Shown here: in pieces, positions 1-8,391 of the stretch
Numbering within the stretch: the stretch's first letter is position 1
How the letters are laid out: the number at the start of each line of letters is the position of its first letter
Source: Streptomyces sp. CB01249
Lineage (GTDB): Bacteria; Actinomycetota; Actinomycetes; Streptomycetales; Streptomycetaceae
DNA length: 64,000 nucleotides
NCBI RefSeq assembly: GCF_001905735.1
Contig: NZ_LISW01000001.1
Coordinates: 1,610,411-1,674,410, forward strand
Direction of reading: 5' to 3'
Notes under the pieces: generated by a model
Told to the model about the DNA's origin: nothing
What the model saw: only the letters and a program-made list of their open reading frames with translations
The model's database searches: none
Program-made: the position numbers and the translations under genes

Positions 1-218
1 CCGTTGTCGAGGTGACCGGGCTGCGCAATCCGTGCATGCAGATCGAAGACTTTCAGGGCGGCCTCCTCAAGCAGGTCGTCGGCCGCGACGAGGCGGGCAA
101 CATCGTCCGCAAGGCCGGCATCATGAGCGTCGTCACGGCCGGTGGTGTGGTCAGGCCGGGAGACCCGGTCAGGATCGAGCTCCCCGCCGAGCCGCACCGG
201 CCGCTCGAACGCGTCTGA
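1..218 (+). CDS. MOSC domain protein, C-terminal end (partial)
   Basis: The reading frame is open from the left edge, so the start lies outside the window; only about 71 C-terminal residues are visible. They contain the stretch NPCMQIEDFQGGLLKQVVGRD followed by a small beta-rich tail ending near PGDPVRIELP. This matches the C-terminal half of MOSC-type (molybdenum cofactor sulfurase C-terminal) domains, where the NPC cysteine segment is characteristic. The MOSC family carries sulfur or binds molybdenum cofactor in oxidoreductases; the exact substrate cannot be said from this fragment. It is transcribed toward the oppositely oriented gene at 258-1133. Confidence 0.75.
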   Translation, partial: VVEVTGLRNPCMQIEDFQGGLLKQVVGRDEAGNIVRKAGIMSVVTAGGVVRPGDPVRIELPAEPHRPLERV

Positions 219-257
219 CCCCCGTCCGGCCGCGTCGGCGGTCGTCCTCGCCGGTGG

Positions 258-1133
258 TCAGGACGGGCGTACGGCTATGGCGTCCAGGGCCTTGAGGAGA
301 CCGGGCAGCTCGGGCCCGCGCCGGACGGGCAGGATCTCGCCCGGGACCTCGTCCAGGAGCATGAAGGCGATGTCGTCGGTCCTGGCCACCATCGACCAGC
401 CGGGGCCGTCGGCCCGGATCATCCGGGCGTCCCCGGGGGCGAACGAGGACCGGACGCGGCCCGGGGGCGGCGGATCGTCCAGATAGCCGCGTGCCTCGGC
501 CAGCGCCAGCCGGATACCGGGGTGCGGGCCGGCGACGGCGACGGGTGACTGCGGCGCGTCGTCGTCCGGGGCGGAGCCCGTTGCTCCGTCGTTCGGGGCG
601 GCGCCCGTCCCGTCGTCCATCTGCGCGCGCCAGTCGGCCCACTGCGAGGCGATGGCGTCCGCGCCCAGGCGGCGTTGGGCGGGCCCCCACACCTCGGTGT
701 CGGGCGGCGACAGGGGGGCCGGGGCCTCCCCGTCCGCCTCCGGGTCGGGCTCCGGGTCGTGCGGGGCGGGAACCCCGGGCGCGGCGACGGCCACGGCGAG
801 CGGCCAGCCGGGCAGCGCGCAGACCACCGAGCCGTCGTCCGGCGACAGGTCGTACTCCATGCCGCAGTCCCATGAGGCGATCGCCACCGCGACCAGGGAC
901 ACGTCGTCCACGACGACGGTCCACCGGGCGCCGTCGGAGTCCTGGCCCAGGACCAGCCCGTACCCCTCGGCGTACGGTTCGAGGCCCAGTGCCGCGCACG
1001 CCGCCGGATAGTCGTCGCCGAGCACGCTGGGGAACTGCGCGGGCGTCAGCAGGATCGCGGTCAGCACATACAGCGCGTCGTCGTCGGCGACCGCGTCGTC
1101 CGTCCCGGTCACTGCGTTCTCCTCGTCCGTCAT
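258..1133 (-). CDS. Conserved hypothetical acidic protein
   Basis: A 291-residue protein starting at ATG 1133. It has no signal peptide or membrane segment and is strongly acidic, with a Pro/Asp/Glu-rich linker around residues 125-145 and another acidic low-complexity stretch near 175-195 separating N- and C-terminal folded regions. I recognise no catalytic motif. Codon bias on this strand (GC-rich third positions) and an intact length support it as a real gene. The neighbour at 1231-1539 runs in the same direction about 100 nt upstream, so the two could be co-transcribed. Function unknown. Confidence 0.6.
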   Translation of the reverse strand: MTDEENAVTGTDDAVADDDALYVLTAILLTPAQFPSVLGDDYPAACAALGLEPYAEGYGLVLGQDSDGARWTVVVDDVSLVAVAIASWDCGMEYDLSPDDGSVVCALPGWPLAVAVAAPGVPAPHDPEPDPEADGEAPAPLSPPDTEVWGPAQRRLGADAIASQWADWRAQMDDGTGAAPNDGATGSAPDDDAPQSPVAVAGPHPGIRLALAEARGYLDDPPPPGRVRSSFAPGDARMIRADGPGWSMVARTDDIAFMLLDEVPGEILPVRRGPELPGLLKALDAIAVRPS

Positions 1134-1230
1134 GGATTCCGTCGGCGCACCCTAACCAGTGGGTAACCCCGCCGTCGAGGCCCTGACAAGGACGGATGTC
1201 CCACGAGCGCGTTCCCCGCGCCCACCCGGA

Positions 1231-1539
1231 TCAGGCGTCGGACAGGCCGAGCAGTTCCCGCGCCACCACCTGCGGCGATTCGTTCCGTTCACGGGCCAGC
1301 GCGATCACTGCCCGGCAGGCCAGCTCGCTGACGCCGAAGGAGAGCTGCTCCGGCGACACCCAGCCGCTCGCTTCGTCCATCCGCTCCTCGTCGTCCTCGG
1401 CCGACGCCGCGACGTAGACGGCCGCCGCATCGAACAGGTTGTGCTGCCTGCGTCCGGCCGCCGCGGGGACCGTCGCCGGGCGGCCGGCCTTGCGGCCCGT
1501 GGTCACGGCTCTGCGCAGGACACCGAATATCGCGGCCAT
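1231..1539 (-). CDS. Small conserved hypothetical protein
   Basis: A 102-residue protein starting at ATG 1539, preceded on its strand by a purine-rich AAAGGCGGGG stretch that can serve as the ribosome binding site. The first 30 residues are basic and Ala/Gly-rich; the rest is predicted mostly helical and acidic (residues about 45-60). No family motif is recognised. It lies head-to-head with the oxygenase gene at 1658, sharing an upstream region that contains a tandem 8-bp direct repeat. Confidence 0.5.
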   Translation of the reverse strand: MAAIFGVLRRAVTTGRKAGRPATVPAAAGRRQHNLFDAAAVYVAASAEDDEERMDEASGWVSPEQLSFGVSELACRAVIALARERNESPQVVARELLGLSDA

Positions 1540-1562
1540 GGGAAACCCCGCCTTTCATCCAT

Positions 1563-1578
1563 ACGTCAACACGTCAAC
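1563..1578. repeat. Tandem 8-bp direct repeat in a divergent promoter region
   Basis: Two exact head-to-tail copies of ACGTCAAC lie between the divergent genes at 1539 (minus) and 1658 (plus). The position suits a regulator binding site, but no regulator is known. Confidence 0.35.
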
Positions 1579-1657
1579 GCGCGTGCGTCGCGCGTACTCA
1601 CCGTCTTGCCCCCGGACGTAGGCTGGGACACTCGACCTGGACAAGGGGGACGGTGCG

Positions 1658-2542
1658 GTGAAGCGTTACGACCGGCTGAAGGAGATCCAACGCCTCGATC
1701 CCGAGCGGGACTTCCTGGAGATCTACCGGACCACCGTCACCCTCGAGTTCCCCTGGGACATCACCCGCGCCCTCGAACTCGCCCTCTACCGCACCTATGC
1801 CGTCCCCAGCATCGGGCGTCTCCTCGCTGAGACAGCGGAACTGACGGACCGTACGCAGAAGCGGTACGACGACACCGCGCTCCTCCTGGACACCGTCGTG
1901 GAGCACGGCTTCGACAGCGATCCGGGGCGCACCGCCCTCCGCCGGATCAACCGGATGCACGCCGCCTACGACATCAGCAACGACGACATGCGCTACGTCC
2001 TGTGCACCTTCGTCGTCACCCCGAAGCGGTGGCTCGACGCGTACGGCTGGCGCCGGCTCTGCGACCACGAGCTGCGCGCGTTCGCCGCGTACTACAGGAT
2101 GCTCGGCGCCCACATGGGCATCAAGGACCTGCCGCAGACGTACGAGGACTTCGAGCGCACCCTCGACACCTACGAGGACGCGCACTTCGGCTGGGACGAG
2201 GGCGCGCGCTCGGTCTCCGACGCCACGCTGGACCTGATGGCCTCCTGGTACCCCCGCCCCCTCGCACCGCTCGTACGCGGCGCGAGCCTCGCACTCCTGG
2301 ACGACTCGCTGCTGCGCGCCTTCCGCTACGAGCGCCCGGCGCCCCTGGCCCGCGGCCTCACCCGGGGCGCGCTGCGGCTGCGCGCCCGCGCCGTACGCCT
2401 GCTGCCCCCGCGCACCACACCGCACTACGCGCGGCAGAACCCCGAGATCAAGGGCTACCCGGACGGATACGAGGTGGCGACCCTGGGCACGTTCCCCACC
2501 CCCGGGGTGCGCGGCTGCCCGGTCCGTGACCTCGCGCCCTAA
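1658..2542 (+). CDS. MpaB/DUF2236-like oxygenase family protein
   Basis: A 294-residue protein starting at GTG 1658. The pattern (KRYDRLKEIQRLDPERDF, an early FPWDITRALELALYRTYAVPSI segment, the RINRMHAAYDISNDDMRYVL helix and a late TYEDFERTLDTYE segment) resembles the ER-bound oxygenase MpaB/latex-clearing-protein superfamily, whose members use a histidine-coordinated cofactor; I assign the family by overall pattern, not by a verified cofactor residue. No signal peptide is visible. The stop codon overlaps the stop of the convergent MarR gene by a few bases. Substrate unknown. Confidence 0.6.
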   Translation: MKRYDRLKEIQRLDPERDFLEIYRTTVTLEFPWDITRALELALYRTYAVPSIGRLLAETAELTDRTQKRYDDTALLLDTVVEHGFDSDPGRTALRRINRMHAAYDISNDDMRYVLCTFVVTPKRWLDAYGWRRLCDHELRAFAAYYRMLGAHMGIKDLPQTYEDFERTLDTYEDAHFGWDEGARSVSDATLDLMASWYPRPLAPLVRGASLALLDDSLLRAFRYERPAPLARGLTRGALRLRARAVRLLPPRTTPHYARQNPEIKGYPDGYEVATLGTFPTPGVRGCPVRDLAP

Positions 2543-3048
2543 GCCCCTGGATCGGCGCGGCGCAGCTGCGCCAGCTCCTCGTTCATCGCCTGCAGGAAGC
2601 GGATCACGACACGGAGCTCGTCGTCGGCGAACTGCCTGCGCGCCGCTTCCGTGCCCGCCGCCAGCGGCTTGAAGAAGTCACGGGCCACATGTTTCGCGGC
2701 GGCCGCGTAGTGAAGATGCACCACACGTCGGTCGCCGCTGTCCCGTACCCGCCGGATGTGTCCCGCGCGTTCCAGCCGGTCCAGACACGCGGTCACGGCC
2801 CCCGAGGTGAGATCCAGCTGTTCACGCAGGCGCCCCGGTGTCATGGCGCGGCCGTCCTCGCCCCGGTCCGCGTCGAGGATGGCGACGAGGGCCTGCATAT
2901 CCGTCGGGTGCAGCCCCTGGGCATGGGCGAAGTCATGTGCGATGCGGTTGAACTCGCCGTTCATGCGGCGCAGCAGCACAGCGAACGACTGGAGGCTCGT
3001 GGGCCCGTCGTCCGTGCCTCTGTCCGGGCTCTCGTCTGTGGTGCGCAT
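2539..3048 (-). CDS. MarR family transcriptional regulator
   Basis: A 169-residue winged-helix protein when started at ATG 3048; an in-frame TTG 27 nt further upstream would run into the probable operator and is less likely. The DNA-binding region (about residues 50-110) contains the MTPGRLREQLDLTSGAVTACL recognition helix and the DRLERAGHIRRVRDSGDRRV wing typical of MarR proteins. It is divergent from the MMPL exporter at 3140, with an inverted repeat between them. This is the classic layout of a ligand-released local repressor controlling an efflux gene and itself. Confidence 0.9.
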   Translation of the reverse strand: MRTTDESPDRGTDDGPTSLQSFAVLLRRMNGEFNRIAHDFAHAQGLHPTDMQALVAILDADRGEDGRAMTPGRLREQLDLTSGAVTACLDRLERAGHIRRVRDSGDRRVVHLHYAAAAKHVARDFFKPLAAGTEAARRQFADDELRVVIRFLQAMNEELAQLRRADPGA

Positions 3049-3062
3049 GGCTCTACAGTAAT

Positions 3063-3081
3063 ATCTCTTGATCATTGAGAT
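3063..3081. promoter_or_regulatory. Probable MarR operator
   Basis: An AT-rich island in otherwise GC-rich DNA contains arms ATCTC and GAGAT flanking a TTGATCATT centre. MarR-family operators are commonly AT-rich inverted repeats of this size and style. It sits between the divergent MarR (start 3048) and MMPL (start 3140) genes, so it could repress both. Confidence 0.6.
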
Positions 3082-3139
3082 AATGAATGACCGAGAGACT
3101 TCGGGTCATGTGTGTCATGTGTCGATCCCTGAGGAAGCA

Positions 3140-5251
3140 ATGAAGCCCCCATCGAGGCACCGTGTCGTCCGCTGGCTCGTCCCCGTAGCGCTGCTTGTCG
3201 TCTGGCTCGGAATCGGTGGGACGCTCGGCCCGTACGCCGGAAAGCTCGGCGAGGTGGCCACCAACGACCGGGCGGCGTTCCTGCCGCGCAGCGCCGAGTC
3301 GACCCAGGTCGCGGACGAGCAGAAGGCGTTCCAGCGGGCTGGGACCGTGCCCGCGATCGTCGTCTGGACCGGCGACGAAGGCGGACTCCCGGACGGCGCC
3401 CGCGCGTCCGCGACCCGCGCGCTGGCCTCCCTGGCCGGGAAGCCCGGCGTGGTCGGCACACCGTCACCCGCGCTGCCGTCCGAGGACGGCGAGGCCCTGT
3501 CGGGCGTCGTGCAACTGCGCTCCGACCTCGGCGACGAGCTCCCGGACACCCTGGACCGGGTGCGCGACGCAGCCGGTTCGGTGGCGGGCACGAGCCCCGA
3601 GATCGCCGGACCAGCGGCCACCCAGGCCGACCTCAAGGACGCGTTCGCCGGGATCGACGGACTCCTGCTGGGGGTGGCGCTGGCCGCCGTCCTCGTGATC
3701 CTGCTGCTCGTCTACCGCAGTGTGCTGCTGCCCTTCCTGATCATCATCAGCGCCGTCTTCGCCCTCGCGCTGGCCTGCGCCATCGTCTACGTCCTCGCGG
3801 ACCACGACGTCGTCCTCGTGGACGGCCAGGTCCAGGGCATCCTGTCGATCCTGGTGATCGGCGCGGCCACCGACTACGCGCTCCTGCTGACCGCGCGCTT
3901 CCGGGAGGAGCTGGCGGTCCACGGAGACCGGACGACAGCCGCCCGCGCGGCTCTCCGCCGCTCCTTCGGCGCCATCGTCGCGAGCGCCGCCACGGTGGCG
4001 CTCGGGCTGCTCGCGCTGCTGCTCAGCGACCTGACGAACAACCGGGCGCTGGGGCCCGTCGGCGCGATCGGCATCGTCTGCGCGGTGCTCAGCACGATGA
4101 CCTTCCTGCCCGCCGTGCTGGTGCTGTGCGGGCGGGCGGCGTACTGGCCGGCCAAGCCGCGCCCCGTGGACGAGGCGACCGGCGGGCACGGGATCTGGCG
4201 CCGGGTCGCCGCGCGCGTCGACGGGTCCCCGCGCAAGGTGTGGCTCTCCTGCGCGGTCCTGCTGGTCGCCTGCGCCGCGTTCGCCCCCACCCTGAAGTCC
4301 CACGGCGTCCCGCTGGACGAGATCTTCGTGAACGACGCCCCCTCCGTCTCCGCCCAGGCCACGCTGAGCAAGCACTTCCCGGGAGGCTCCGGAAACCCGG
4401 CGGTCGTCATCGCCGAAGCGGACAGCGCCGACGAGGTGACCGAGGCCGCCGAGGCGACACCGGGCGTGGCCTCGGCCGCCCCCGTCACGGCCTCGGGCCG
4501 GCCCGGCGGCGGCAAGCCGCTCGTGGTCGACGGCCGGGTGCGCGTCGACGTCACCCTGAAGGACGCGGCGGACAGCGACGCGGCGACGGAGACCGTCAAG
4601 CGGCTGCGTACCGCCGTCCATGCCGTACCCGGCGCGGACGCGCTCGTCGGCGGCTACACGGCACAGCAGTACGACACCCAGCGCACGGCCGAGCGCGACC
4701 GGAACATCATCGTTCCGGTGGTGCTCGTCATCATCCTGCTGATCCTGATGGGTCTGCTGCGGTCGGTCCTGGTGCCGGTGCTTCTGGTGGCCACCGTCGG
4801 ACTCAACTTCCTGGCGACCCTCGGCGTCTCGGCCCTGGTCTTCAAGCACGCCTTCGGCTTCAGCGGTACGGACGCCTCGGTGCCCCTGTACGGATTCGTG
4901 TTCCTGGTGGCCCTCGGCGTCGACTACAACATCTTCCTGATGTCACGGGTCCGCGAGGAGGCGCTGGAACACGGCGCGCGTCAGGGCATGCTGAGGGGCC
5001 TGGTGAGCACCGGCGGCGTCATCACCTCGGCGGGCGTGGTGCTGGCGGCCACCTTCGCCGCACTGATCGTGATCCCGCTCGCCTTCCTCGCGCAGATCGC
5101 GTTCATCGTGGCCTTCGGCGTCCTGCTGGACACGCTGGTGGTGCGGTCGCTGCTGGCCCCCGCGCTGGTCGTGGACATCGGGCCCAGGGCGTGGTGGCCG
5201 AGTGCCATCAGCCGTACCGCGCGCGAAGGGGAGCCGTCGCACTCGGGCTGA
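3140..5251 (+). CDS. MMPL family RND-type exporter
   Basis: A 703-residue integral membrane protein. I chose ATG 3140 because it follows GAGGAAGCA at good spacing; earlier in-frame starts (3068, 3083) overlap the operator. The architecture is the two-fold repeat of MMPL proteins: one N-terminal membrane helix, a soluble porter loop, five helices (about residues 165-345), a second helix and loop, then five more helices (about residues 510-680). GAATDYALLL and GVDYNIFLMS are the paired motif-bearing helices that carry proton-relay Asp/Tyr residues. MMPL proteins export lipids, siderophores or drugs. With the divergent MarR gene this is most likely an inducible efflux system; the substrate is unknown. 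Confidence 0.9.
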   Translation: MKPPSRHRVVRWLVPVALLVVWLGIGGTLGPYAGKLGEVATNDRAAFLPRSAESTQVADEQKAFQRAGTVPAIVVWTGDEGGLPDGARASATRALASLAGKPGVVGTPSPALPSEDGEALSGVVQLRSDLGDELPDTLDRVRDAAGSVAGTSPEIAGPAATQADLKDAFAGIDGLLLGVALAAVLVILLLVYRSVLLPFLIIISAVFALALACAIVYVLADHDVVLVDGQVQGILSILVIGAATDYALLLTARFREELAVHGDRTTAARAALRRSFGAIVASAATVALGLLALLLSDLTNNRALGPVGAIGIVCAVLSTMTFLPAVLVLCGRAAYWPAKPRPVDEATGGHGIWRRVAARVDGSPRKVWLSCAVLLVACAAFAPTLKSHGVPLDEIFVNDAPSVSAQATLSKHFPGGSGNPAVVIAEADSADEVTEAAEATPGVASAAPVTASGRPGGGKPLVVDGRVRVDVTLKDAADSDAATETVKRLRTAVHAVPGADALVGGYTAQQYDTQRTAERDRNIIVPVVLVIILLILMGLLRSVLVPVLLVATVGLNFLATLGVSALVFKHAFGFSGTDASVPLYGFVFLVALGVDYNIFLMSRVREEALEHGARQGMLRGLVSTGGVITSAGVVLAATFAALIVIPLAFLAQIAFIVAFGVLLDTLVVRSLLAPALVVDIGPRAWWPSAISRTAREGEPSHSG

Positions 5252-5268
5252 GGGCCGCCCGGACGGAG

Positions 5269-5303
5269 CCGGCCCGGCCACCGCTGACGCGGAGCCGGGC
5301 CGG
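5269..5303. terminator. Bidirectional terminator hairpin
   Basis: A 10-bp perfect GC stem (CCGGCCCGGC with GCCGGGCCGG) and a 15-nt loop lie between the convergent MMPL exporter and TerD genes. There is no U-tract, as is usual in Streptomyces. Confidence 0.6.
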
Positions 5304-5317
5304 TGGGGCGGTCGCCC

Positions 5318-5893
5318 TCAGACGTTCACGCCGAAGTCCTTCGCGATACCCGCCAGGCCGGAGGCGTACCCCTGGCCGACCGCACGGAACTTCCACTCGC
5401 CGCCGTGTCGGTACAGCTCGCCGAACACCATCGCGGTCTCCGTCGAAGCGTCCTCGCTGAGGTCGTACCGGGCGAGCTCGACACCGTTGGCCTGGTTCAC
5501 GACGCGGATGAACGCGTTGCGCACCTGGCCGAAACTCTGCCCCCGGCTCTGCGCGTCATGGATGGAGACCGGGAAGACTATCTTCGCGACGTCGGCGGGG
5601 ACCGCCGAGAGGTTCACGTTGATGGACTCGTCGTCGCCCTCGCCCTCACCCGTCAGGTTGTCCCCGGTGTGCTGGACGGAACCGTCCGGGCTGTTGAGGT
5701 TGTTGTAGAAGACGAAGTGCAGGTCGGAGACCACCTTTCCGTGATCCGCGCACAGCAGCGCACTGGCGTCGAGGTCGTAGTCGGCCCCCGTCGTCGTGCG
5801 TACGTCCCAGCCCAGGCCGACCGTCACCGCGGTCAGGCCGGGCGCCTCCTTCGACAAGGAGACGTTGCCGCCCTTGGCCAGGGTCACACCCAT
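5318..5893 (-). CDS. TerD family protein
   Basis: A 191-residue cytoplasmic protein starting at ATG 5893 behind a strong GGAGGAAGTTC ribosome binding site. It shows the full TerD/CABP layout: the N-terminal [11 protein letters not shown] strand, [21 protein letters not shown], the [22 protein letters not shown] loop, GEGEGDDE acidic calcium-binding residues, and the C-terminal [22 protein letters not shown] signature. TerD proteins bind calcium and belong to a stress-response module linked to tellurite tolerance. It is a single gene, without the other ter genes beside it. The C-terminal signature recurs in the TerD-VWA fusion at 48567-49886. Confidence 0.93.
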   Translation of the reverse strand: MGVTLAKGGNVSLSKEAPGLTAVTVGLGWDVRTTTGADYDLDASALLCADHGKVVSDLHFVFYNNLNSPDGSVQHTGDNLTGEGEGDDESINVNLSAVPADVAKIVFPVSIHDAQSRGQSFGQVRNAFIRVVNQANGVELARYDLSEDASTETAMVFGELYRHGGEWKFRAVGQGYASGLAGIAKDFGVNV

Positions 5894-6273
5894 GAACTTC
5901 CTCCAATGATCCCGTGGTTCACCGACCGCGTCCCGCACGTTCCAGCGGGCCGCGGTCCGGCCGTCGCCCGGAACGGACGGCGGCTGTCCCTCACTCTTCA
6001 GGAAACGCGAGGATTTGCCCAGGGCGCGGGTGGCGTCCCGCCCGATTCATCGCGGAGCGGGCGGGGAAGACGCCCTTCGACCCACCGGCCTCCGGCGTCT
6101 TCCGGTCAATGTTTCCTGTGACCCTGTGGGGAGAGGGGTTCGGACTGACGATGGTCAGGTCCGGGGCGCACGAAGGCATCGCACGTCACGACCAGAAAAC
6201 CGCACAACTGCACGACCGCACGGGAGTCGCCGGGAGGCGACCCCGCGCGGCAGCCGTACGAACGGGGTGGCCC
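5894..6273. other. 380-bp gap between divergent TerD and LCP genes
   Basis: This gap should hold the promoters of both flanking genes. I see no convincing hexamer pair, no tRNA-like fold and no credible small ORF with a ribosome binding site. The LCP frame stays open through much of it, but that part lacks recognisable protein features. Confidence 0.4.
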
Positions 6274-7737
6274 ATGGCAAGCAGGAACAGAGCGACAGGG
6301 ACGGGGAGGAGGGGGAGCCGACTGCGGCGGACGGCCGTGTCCGCGCTGTCCTTCCTCGTCCTGCTGGTCGCCGGGATCGGCTGGGGATATCTGAAACTCA
6401 CCGGCAGCATCGACACGTTCAGCGCCGACGGCATCTCCGGCGACCGGCCGCCCGGTTCCTCCGGCGGACAGAACGTCCTCGTCATCGGGTCGGACACCCG
6501 CTCGGGCAAGAACAAGGGGCTGGGCGGCGCCACCGGCGAGGTCGGCCGCTCGGACACCGTGCTCCTGCTGCATGTTTACGCCGATCGTCAACATGCCGTG
6601 GCCGTATCCGTACCCCGTGACGCCATGGTCGACATCCCGGCCTGCCGCAAGCCCGACGGCAGTTGGACCGCCCCGCGCCGGCACAGTCAGTTCAACGGGG
6701 CGTTCTCGGTGGGGGAGACCGTCGAGGGCAACCCGGCCTGTACCCAGAACACCGTCGAGCAGTTGACCGGACTGCGCGTCGACCACACCGTCGTCATCGA
6801 CTTCGCGGGGTTCTCCGCGCTGACCTCGGCCGTCGGCGGAGTGCCGGTGTGCCTGCCGAACGACATCTATCAGCGCGACCTGAACCCCAAGCGCACGACC
6901 CGGGGCACCCTGGTCTTCGAGAAGGGTCCGCAGAAGGTCTCGGGCCAACGCGCCCTGGACTACGTACGGCTGCGCCATGGAATCGGTGACGGCTCCGACA
7001 TAGGGCGGATCAAGCGGCAGCAGGCATTCGTCGCCTCCCTGGTCAAGAAGGTCAAGTCGCGCGGCATGAACCCCACGACCCTCCTGCCGCTGGCCGACGC
7101 CGCCACCGACGCGATGACCGTCGACCCCGGACTCGGCTCGGCCGACAAGCTGCTCTCCTTCGCCCTCTCGATGAAGAACATCGACCTGCACAACACCAAG
7201 TTCGTCACCGTTCCGTGGCGCTACGAGGGCGAGCGCGTCGCCGTCGTGGAGCCGGACGCCGACGCGCTGTGGGCCGCGCTGAAGGCCGACCGCCCCCTGG
7301 ACGCCAAGGCGAGCAGCACCGCGTCCCCCAAGGCTTCACGGTCCCCCGTCTCGGGCAAGGGCATCCAGGTCGCCGTCTACAACGGCACCACGGTGCCCGG
7401 GCTCGCGGCCAAGGCGGCCGGGCTCCTGCGCGCGCACGACTTCACCGTCACGAATACGGCCACCGCGCAGGACCAGACCCGCTCCGCGACGGTCGTCGCG
7501 TACGGCCCCGGCCTGCGGGACGAGGCCCGCCGCACGGCCGGGCTCTTCCCCGGCGCACGGGTCACCGAGTCCGCCGACGCGGGAAGCGGCATCCAGGTCA
7601 CCGTCGGACGGGACTACGCGGACAACCCCTCGGCCGCACCCGACGGTGCGTCCGCCACGCCGGAGGTGCCGGCGGCGATCGCCGACGAGGCCCGGTCGGC
7701 GGACGACGACCTGTGCGAGAACCTCTCCTACGGCTGA
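6274..7737 (+). CDS. LytR-CpsA-Psr (LCP) family wall-polymer ligase with LytR_C domain
   Basis: A 487-residue protein starting at ATG 6274. Order: a basic cytoplasmic tail, one membrane anchor at about residues 20-42, the extracellular LCP catalytic domain (about 65-235, with NVLVIGSDTR, the GRSDTVLLLH segment, SVPRDAMVDIP and the DYVRLRHGIGDGSDIGRIKRQQ arginine-rich motif), and a C-terminal LytR_C domain (about 360-455, starting IQVAVYNGTTVPGLA). LCP enzymes attach undecaprenyl-linked glycopolymers to peptidoglycan on the outer face of the membrane. The length is usual for actinomycete LCP-LytR_C proteins. Confidence 0.92.
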   Translation: MASRNRATGTGRRGSRLRRTAVSALSFLVLLVAGIGWGYLKLTGSIDTFSADGISGDRPPGSSGGQNVLVIGSDTRSGKNKGLGGATGEVGRSDTVLLLHVYADRQHAVAVSVPRDAMVDIPACRKPDGSWTAPRRHSQFNGAFSVGETVEGNPACTQNTVEQLTGLRVDHTVVIDFAGFSALTSAVGGVPVCLPNDIYQRDLNPKRTTRGTLVFEKGPQKVSGQRALDYVRLRHGIGDGSDIGRIKRQQAFVASLVKKVKSRGMNPTTLLPLADAATDAMTVDPGLGSADKLLSFALSMKNIDLHNTKFVTVPWRYEGERVAVVEPDADALWAALKADRPLDAKASSTASPKASRSPVSGKGIQVAVYNGTTVPGLAAKAAGLLRAHDFTVTNTATAQDQTRSATVVAYGPGLRDEARRTAGLFPGARVTESADAGSGIQVTVGRDYADNPSAAPDGASATPEVPAAIADEARSADDDLCENLSYG

Positions 7738-7855
7738 GCGGAGGTGGCCGCTTCCCGACCTGTGGCGGGAGCGGGGTGCTTGCCCGTACGTGACCCGTGC
7801 GCAAGGCTGGCCCACGAGCGAGGCACGGGGAACGCGTGAACGGGGAGGAAACAGA

Positions 7856-8269
7856 ATGGCGATGGACAGGGGACTCGACTGGCTCCTGGACGACCTCACC
7901 AAGCGGGTGGCGCACATACGCCACGCCCTGGTGTTGTCGAACGACGGTCTGGTCACCGGTGCGAGCTCCGGGCTCGCCCGTGAGGACGCCGAGCACCTGG
8001 CGGCCGTCTCGTCGGGGCTGCACAGCCTGGCCCGCGGTTCGGGCCGGCACTTCCGTGCCGGAAAGGCCCGGCAGACCATGGTGGAGTTCGACGAGGCATT
8101 GCTGTTCGTCACGGCGGCGGGGGAAGGCAGTTGTCTGTGCGTGCTGAGTGAGGCGGAGTCGGACGTCGGTCAGGTGGCGTACGAGATGACGCTGCTCGTC
8201 AACCGGGTGGGCCAGCACCTCGGCGTGGACTCGCGGCAGGACGGGACCGGGGGAGTCAACCGGCTCTGA
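7856..8269 (+). CDS. Roadblock/LC7 domain protein (CvnB-like)
   Basis: A 137-residue protein starting at ATG 7856 behind GGGGAGGAAACAGA. The sequence LDWLLDDLTKRVAHIRHALVLSNDGLVTGASSGL and the VEFDEALLFVTAAGEGSCLCVL core are typical of roadblock/LC7 proteins, which in streptomycetes are the B component of conservons (CvnA kinase-like, B roadblock, C DUF742, D GTPase). Here no A, C or D gene is adjacent, so it is an orphan copy. It probably acts as a dimeric regulator of a small GTPase encoded elsewhere (inference). Confidence 0.85.
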   Translation: MAMDRGLDWLLDDLTKRVAHIRHALVLSNDGLVTGASSGLAREDAEHLAAVSSGLHSLARGSGRHFRAGKARQTMVEFDEALLFVTAAGEGSCLCVLSEAESDVGQVAYEMTLLVNRVGQHLGVDSRQDGTGGVNRL

Positions 8270-8308
8270 CAGTCCCGACGCACTCCGGCCGCCGCCGGGT
8301 CCGTGGAG

Positions 8309-8317
8309 TTATCCACA
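8309..8317 (+). promoter_or_regulatory. Single DnaA-box-like site
   Basis: TTATCCACA is an exact match to the classical DnaA box. It stands alone in the promoter region of the gene at 8392. One box is not an origin; it could be a regulatory DnaA site or chance. Confidence 0.4.
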
Positions 8318-8330
8318 GGCCCGGCGGCGG

Positions 8331-8365
8331 TTGACTTTCCCGGACTACTCTGGTTGCAGAGAGTA
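8331..8365 (+). promoter_or_regulatory. -35-like hexamer and inverted repeat upstream of 8392
   Basis: TTGACT (8331-8336) resembles a housekeeping -35 hexamer. Downstream lies an inverted repeat TACTCT (8346-8351) and AGAGTA (8360-8365) with an 8-nt spacer, ending 26 nt before the start codon. No clear -10 is seen. The repeat would suit a dimeric repressor blocking this promoter. Confidence 0.45.
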
Positions 8366-8391
8366 ATTGCGAAGCGCGGGGGAGTGACGTC

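Noticed and set aside
8309..8317. Chromosome replication origin
   Set aside because: Only a single DnaA box is present, with no dnaA, dnaN or box cluster.
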